64,000 nucleotides of DNA from Actinomycetes bacterium (GTDB lineage: Bacteria; Actinomycetota; Actinomycetes; Actinomycetales; Microbacteriaceae): positions 1 to 64,000 of the forward strand of contig JAEYZI010000092.1 in assembly GCA_023428065.1 (NCBI GenBank). Reading direction: 5' to 3'. This document shows positions 60,439-64,000 of the stretch, in pieces (within the stretch, counting starts at the first letter, position 1; the number at the start of each line of letters is the position of its first letter). The notes beneath the pieces are model-generated. The model saw only the letters and a list, made by a program, of their open reading frames with translations, ran no database searches and was not told the origin of the DNA. The position numbers and the translations under genes were made by a program.

Positions 60439-61739
60439 TGGCGCGCAGATCGGATGTCGAGCTCATGCGCACGCTCGACGAGAAGTTCGTCGCGGATTGG
60501 GTGGCGTTCCAGACGATGTGTCCGACCGCGGGCGTCGTCGTCGACGGCGCCCCGTACCGCCGACCCGACGGAACCCTCGACCGCGACGCTCTCGACGCGC
60601 TCGTGCGGCACCTCGTCGCGTCCTGGCCCGCGCTGCGCATGCGCATCCGGCCGATGCCGCTCGGCGTCACGACGCCCGCGTGGGTGACGGCTGAGCCCGA
60701 GCTCGACCGCCACGTGCGCATCGTCGAGCGCGTCGACCCGGACGAGATCCCCGAGGTGCTGGCGGGGGGCCGCAACCCGGACCTCGCGTTCGACCGCCCC
60801 CTGTGGACCCTCCTCATCGCGGGTCTCCCCGATGGCGACGTCGCGCTCGTGCCCCGCGTGCAGCACGCGCTCGGCGACGGCATCTTCGCGCTGCGGCTCA
60901 TCGATCATCTGACCGCCGACGCGCCCTTCGAGCCCGAGGGCACCGCCCCGGCGGAGCCGCTCGAGCGTGCGGCGAGCCCGCTCGCGATCCTCTTCGGCGC
61001 CTTCCGCGTCTGGTGGCGCGAACAGGACGGGGCGCGAGGCGCCTGGCGCGAGTACACGCGCAAGTCCCTCGTGCGCCGGCTGCGTCGAACGGGCGGGCGC
61101 ATCCTCCGGCCGCGGCGGGTCCGCGCGCAGCAGCGGACTCCGCTCCCGCCGCGCCACCACGCGTTTCGCACGCTCGAGCTGCGGGAGGCGAAGCTCTCCG
61201 CCCGCGCGACGGGGGCGTCGCTGCACGACTACGTCGTCGGGTGCTCCGTGACGGCGGCGGCCGCGATCCGCGACGACCACGCGGCGACCGCCCTGCTCGT
61301 CCCCGTCTCGCGCCGAGCCGGATCCACGGGCGAGGAGCGCAACAACATCTCGATGACCCAGGTCGAGGTGCCGGCCGGGGCGAGCCGCGCGGAGGCCGTC
61401 GAGGCGGTCGCGGAGCAGCTCGCGGCGTTCGTGGGAGGGGATCCCGCGGCGACCGGTCGGAGCCTCACGGCGGAGGGCTACACCTCGTATCTGCCCTGGC
61501 GCGTCCGGCCGCGCTACGCCGGCCGGGCGCTCGTGCGACGGCTCGTGCTGTGGCCCGTGCTCGACCCCCGGCATCCTTTCGCGATCTTCGCGAGCAGCTA
61601 CGCGGGAACGCTCTCGATCGCCGTCTCGGGCTCACCCGACATCGATGTGGAGGCCATCGCGTCCGACCTCGAGCGGCACCTCGTGGGCGACGGGGACGCG
61701 CTCACCGCGGCACCCGCGCGAGAGGGGATGCGGGGATGA
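60438..61739 (+). CDS. WS/DGAT-like acyltransferase in polysaccharide locus
   Basis: 433 residues of the wax ester synthase/diacylglycerol acyltransferase fold (condensation-domain-like). The active motif is QHALGDG (Gln142-His143 to Asp147-Gly148), that is HHxxxDG with the first His changed to Gln but the catalytic second His kept. ERNNISMTQVEVP is the matching C-terminal block. These enzymes use acyl-CoA to esterify alcohols. In this position, between glycosyltransferases and a hexapeptide acyltransferase with 4-base overlaps, it more likely acylates a sugar or polyprenyl intermediate than makes storage lipid. Confidence 0.87.
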   Translation: MARRSDVELMRTLDEKFVADWVAFQTMCPTAGVVVDGAPYRRPDGTLDRDALDALVRHLVASWPALRMRIRPMPLGVTTPAWVTAEPELDRHVRIVERVDPDEIPEVLAGGRNPDLAFDRPLWTLLIAGLPDGDVALVPRVQHALGDGIFALRLIDHLTADAPFEPEGTAPAEPLERAASPLAILFGAFRVWWREQDGARGAWREYTRKSLVRRLRRTGGRILRPRRVRAQQRTPLPPRHHAFRTLELREAKLSARATGASLHDYVVGCSVTAAAAIRDDHAATALLVPVSRRAGSTGEERNNISMTQVEVPAGASRAEAVEAVAEQLAAFVGGDPAATGRSLTAEGYTSYLPWRVRPRYAGRALVRRLVLWPVLDPRHPFAIFASSYAGTLSIAVSGSPDIDVEAIASDLERHLVGDGDALTAAPAREGMRG

Positions 61740-62305
61740 GCGGCCTGCGCGACGCCCTCCGGTCGCTCGTCGACGTGAGGACCCACCTGCACGCCCTGCG
61801 GCTGGCCCACTTCGCGTCCTACGCCCACGTGCGGCAGGTGCGGCGGCTCGATCGCGGTCGGGACGTGTCGTTCGCGCCCAACGTGTCCTTCCGCAACGCG
61901 GAGCGCATCCGCATCGGCGACGGGTCGCACATCGGCGAGTTCTCGCTCCTGTGGGCGGGCGACTCGACGGGGCGGATCACGCTCGGACGGAAGGCGCTCC
62001 TCGCCCCGCACGTCATGATCACGGCGTCGAACTACGCCGTCGAGCGCGGCACCCCGGTCATGGATCAGCCGAAGATCGAGCGCGACATCGTCGTCGGCGA
62101 CGACGTGTGGATCGGCGCCAACGCGGTCGTGACGGCCGGGGTGACGATCGGCGACGGAGCGATCGTGGGGGCGGGCGCGGTCGTGACGCGCGACGTGCCG
62201 CCCTTCGCGATCGTCGGCGGCGTGCCGGCGAAGGTCATCGGGTGGCGGCCGCCGCGCCCCGAGGCGGACGAGGAGTCCGCCGCCGCGAGAGCGGTGACGT
62301 CGTGA
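61736..62305 (+). CDS. Hexapeptide-repeat acyltransferase 2
   Basis: 189-residue left-handed beta-helix O-acetyltransferase. Repeats run from about 55 to 165 (RIRIGDGSHIGEFSLL, ITLGRKALLAPHVMIT, IVVGDDVWIGANAVVTAGVTIGDGAIVGAGAVV in parts). GGVPAKVIGWRPPR closes the domain as in WcaF-like proteins. ATGA overlap upstream, GTGA downstream. It likely O-acetylates a repeat-unit sugar. Confidence 0.9.
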   Translation: MSGLRDALRSLVDVRTHLHALRLAHFASYAHVRQVRRLDRGRDVSFAPNVSFRNAERIRIGDGSHIGEFSLLWAGDSTGRITLGRKALLAPHVMITASNYAVERGTPVMDQPKIERDIVVGDDVWIGANAVVTAGVTIGDGAIVGAGAVVTRDVPPFAIVGGVPAKVIGWRPPRPEADEESAAARAVTS

Positions 62306-63234
62306 ACGGCGTGTCGATCGTCGTCGTGAACTTCAACACGGCCGAGGCGACCGCGGCGTGCCTCGCCTCGCTCGAGGGGGAGCCCGTCGATGCGGAGATC
62401 GTGGTCGTCGACAACGGTTCGACGGATGGGAGCGCCGACCTTCTCCGGTCGCGCTTTCCCGATGCGCTCGTCGTCGAGGCGGGGGAGAATCTCGGCTTCG
62501 CCGCCGGCGTCAACCTCGGCGCCTCGCTCGCCACGCGCGAATGGATCCTGTTGCTCAACCCGGACACGCTCGTGCGGAGCGGGTCGATCCGGGCGCTCCT
62601 CGATTTCGCGGAGCAGCACCCCGAGCACCGCGTGTACGGAGGGCGCACGCTGCGCCCTGACGGCAGCCTCGACCCGAGCTCGTGCTGGGGCGAGCCGAGC
62701 GCGTGGAGCCTCGTGTGCTTCGCGACGGGGCTCAGCACGGTCTTCCGCGGCACGCGCGTCTTCGACCCCGAGTCCCTCGGCAGATGGCGCCGCGACACCG
62801 TGCGCGAGGTGCCCGTCATCACGGGTTGCCTCCTGCTCGTCTCGCGCACCGACTGGGATGCCCTCGGCGGAATGGACGAGCGCTTCTTCCTCTACGGGGA
62901 GGACGCCGACTTCTCGCGGCGGGCGCGACTCGCGGGAATGCGCCCTGTCGTCGTGCCGGACGCCGTGATCGTCCACGAGGTCGGGGGATCGACCTCGTCG
63001 AGCGGGCGCAAGATGTGCCTCGTCATGGCGGGCAAGGCGACCGACGCCCGACTGCGGTGGGGGAAGCACCGCGGCGCACTCGCGGTGGCGCTCCTGCGGG
63101 CGGGCTCGGGCCTGCGCGCAGCACTCGGCAAGGAGTCGTGGCGAGAGGTGTGGCGGCGCCGCGACGACTGGTCCGTCGGCTACCCCGCCGCCCGTCGCAC
63201 GCTCTTCCCGGCGCGAGACGAGGTGACGGCGTGA
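62302..63234 (+). CDS. Glycosyltransferase family 2, rhamnosyltransferase-like
   Basis: 310-residue GT2. VSIVVVNFNTAEATAACLASL (in parts) and VVVDNGSTDGSADLL open the fold; ENLGFAAGVNLG and LLLNPDTLV (about 90-98) supply donor and metal site; GGMDERFFLYGEDADFSRRARLAG (in parts) is the acceptor-site ED. Close in layout to WbbL-type rhamnosyltransferases. GTG inside the acyltransferase stop. Confidence 0.9.
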   Translation: MNGVSIVVVNFNTAEATAACLASLEGEPVDAEIVVVDNGSTDGSADLLRSRFPDALVVEAGENLGFAAGVNLGASLATREWILLLNPDTLVRSGSIRALLDFAEQHPEHRVYGGRTLRPDGSLDPSSCWGEPSAWSLVCFATGLSTVFRGTRVFDPESLGRWRRDTVREVPVITGCLLLVSRTDWDALGGMDERFFLYGEDADFSRRARLAGMRPVVVPDAVIVHEVGGSTSSSGRKMCLVMAGKATDARLRWGKHRGALAVALLRAGSGLRAALGKESWREVWRRRDDWSVGYPAARRTLFPARDEVTA

Positions 63235-64000
63235 GGGGTCTCGCGATCGAGGCGGAGCCGGCGTACCGCACGGCCGCCGCGAATCCGTACAACGCGCTGC
63301 TCGCCGACGCCCTGCAGGACGAGGGGGCGCGGGTGCGCGACCTCGACTATCTGAGGCTCGCCACCCGCCGGGTCGACGTCGTGCACCTCCACTGGCCCGA
63401 CCTCACGTTCCTGTCGGGCCACCGCATGTCGATCGTGCGGGCGCGCCTCCTGCTTTTCCGCATCGCCCTGCGGATCGCCCGCCTGCGTGGCACGCGGCTC
63501 GTCTGGACCGTCCACAACCTCGACGCCCACGAGGAGCGGGCGACCCCTGCGCTTCGTCGACGGCTGCACCGACTGCTCGTCTCCGAGCTCGACGGCGTGC
63601 TCGCCCTCTCCGAGTCGAGCCTCGCGCTCGCGCGCGAGCGCTTCCCCGAGCTCGCCGAGCTCCCGGGGTTCGTCACCCCGCACGGCCACTACCGTGACGC
63701 CTACGACTGGTCGATCACGCGGGCGGAGGCGAGGCAGCTCCTCGGGATCCCGGACGATGCGCGGGTCGCGGTGTCGGTGGGGCAGGTGCGGCCCTACAAG
63801 AACATGCCCGCGCTCGTCGCGACCTTCGGGCAGGTGCCGGGCGAGGACCTCGCACTCGCCGTCGCCGGCCGACCGTCGTCCTCCGAGCTCGCGGCGGAGC
63901 TCCGAGGGCTCGCCGAGCGCGACCCTCGCGTCCTGCTCGACCTGGCCTTCCAGGACGACGCGCGGATGGTCGCCTACCTCCGGGCCGCCGACCTCGTCGT
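63231..64000 (+). CDS. Glycosyltransferase, GT4 family, 3' end cut by window
   Basis: Only the first 256 codons are in the window. GTG start overlapping the previous stop (GTGA). VVHLHWPDLTFLSGHRM and LVWTVHNLDAHE (in parts) are N-terminal GT4 blocks, close to GumK/beta-1,4-glucuronosyl- or mannosyltransferase types; the C-terminal half begins with VAVSVGQVRPYKNMPALV. The catalytic E-x7-E lies beyond the edge. The polysaccharide locus therefore continues to the right. Confidence 0.88.
   Translation, partial: MRGLAIEAEPAYRTAAANPYNALLADALQDEGARVRDLDYLRLATRRVDVVHLHWPDLTFLSGHRMSIVRARLLLFRIALRIARLRGTRLVWTVHNLDAHEERATPALRRRLHRLLVSELDGVLALSESSLALARERFPELAELPGFVTPHGHYRDAYDWSITRAEARQLLGIPDDARVAVSVGQVRPYKNMPALVATFGQVPGEDLALAVAGRPSSSELAAELRGLAERDPRVLLDLAFQDDARMVAYLRAADLV

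Overview
The window is uniformly very GC-rich with dense coding, many GTG starts and ATGA/GTGA/TGATG gene overlaps. It carries DUF2510 and DUF4333 proteins, a Ku/LigD end-joining pair and a sugar ABC importer without its own ATPase. All of this points to a high-GC Gram-positive actinobacterium, most likely of the Microbacteriaceae; the family is an inference from gene content, not from a marker gene. I saw no rRNA, tRNA, CRISPR array, insertion sequence or integrase. Many genes start 6-7 bases after a TANNNT hexamer with no Shine-Dalgarno, as expected for leaderless actinobacterial mRNAs.

Region 1 (1-22088) is mostly core and housekeeping. It holds three DUF2510 proteins in a row, a Ski2-like DUF3516 helicase, a Pit-type phosphate transporter with a small membrane partner, and aspartase. 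An NHEJ pair follows: ligD, apparently split by a frameshift between its polymerase and phosphoesterase-ligase halves, divergent from ku. After it come membrane proteins (two CPBP/YihY-like and DUF6328), an SDR, an alpha/beta hydrolase, a glycosyltransferase, an Ada-AlkA fusion for alkylation repair, a GlcD-like flavin oxidase, a shrunken MDR-like protein and an AhpD-like protein.

Region 2 (22135-27795) is a complete de novo NAD operon: an NrtR-type Nudix regulator with a palindromic operator in front of it, then nadA, nadB, nadC and a cysteine desulfurase that probably serves the NadA iron-sulfur cluster.

Region 3 (27859-41068) is an amino-sugar catabolic island bounded by two near-identical 19-bp operators, each just downstream of a TTGACA promoter. 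On the left is a solute-binding lipoprotein with two permeases. In the centre, on the plus strand, are a BadF-type sugar kinase, a SIS-domain protein and a cytoplasmic GH84 (O-GlcNAcase-family) glycosidase, with a GNAT resembling the acetyltransferase-like domain of animal O-GlcNAcase diverging from them. On the right, on the minus strand, are a ROK regulator, a GH4 phosphoglycosidase, a second BadF kinase and an Idh-MDR-Idh oxidoreductase trio. This is the most interesting part of the window.

Region 4 (41031-45614) holds a LysR regulator divergent from a class V aminotransferase, then glycyl-tRNA synthetase and a CPBP protease-like protein.

Region 5 (45626-64000, continuing past the end) is a Wzx/Wzy-dependent exopolysaccharide locus. 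It has a pyruvyltransferase, the priming polyprenyl-phosphate sugar transferase behind a structured leader, Wzz, Wzy and Wzx, at least seven glycosyltransferases, two hexapeptide acyltransferases, and secreted SGNH and beta-helix lipoproteins. It also contains, unusually, a wax-ester-synthase/DGAT-like acyltransferase. A GC-rich palindrome recurs at two of its promoters.
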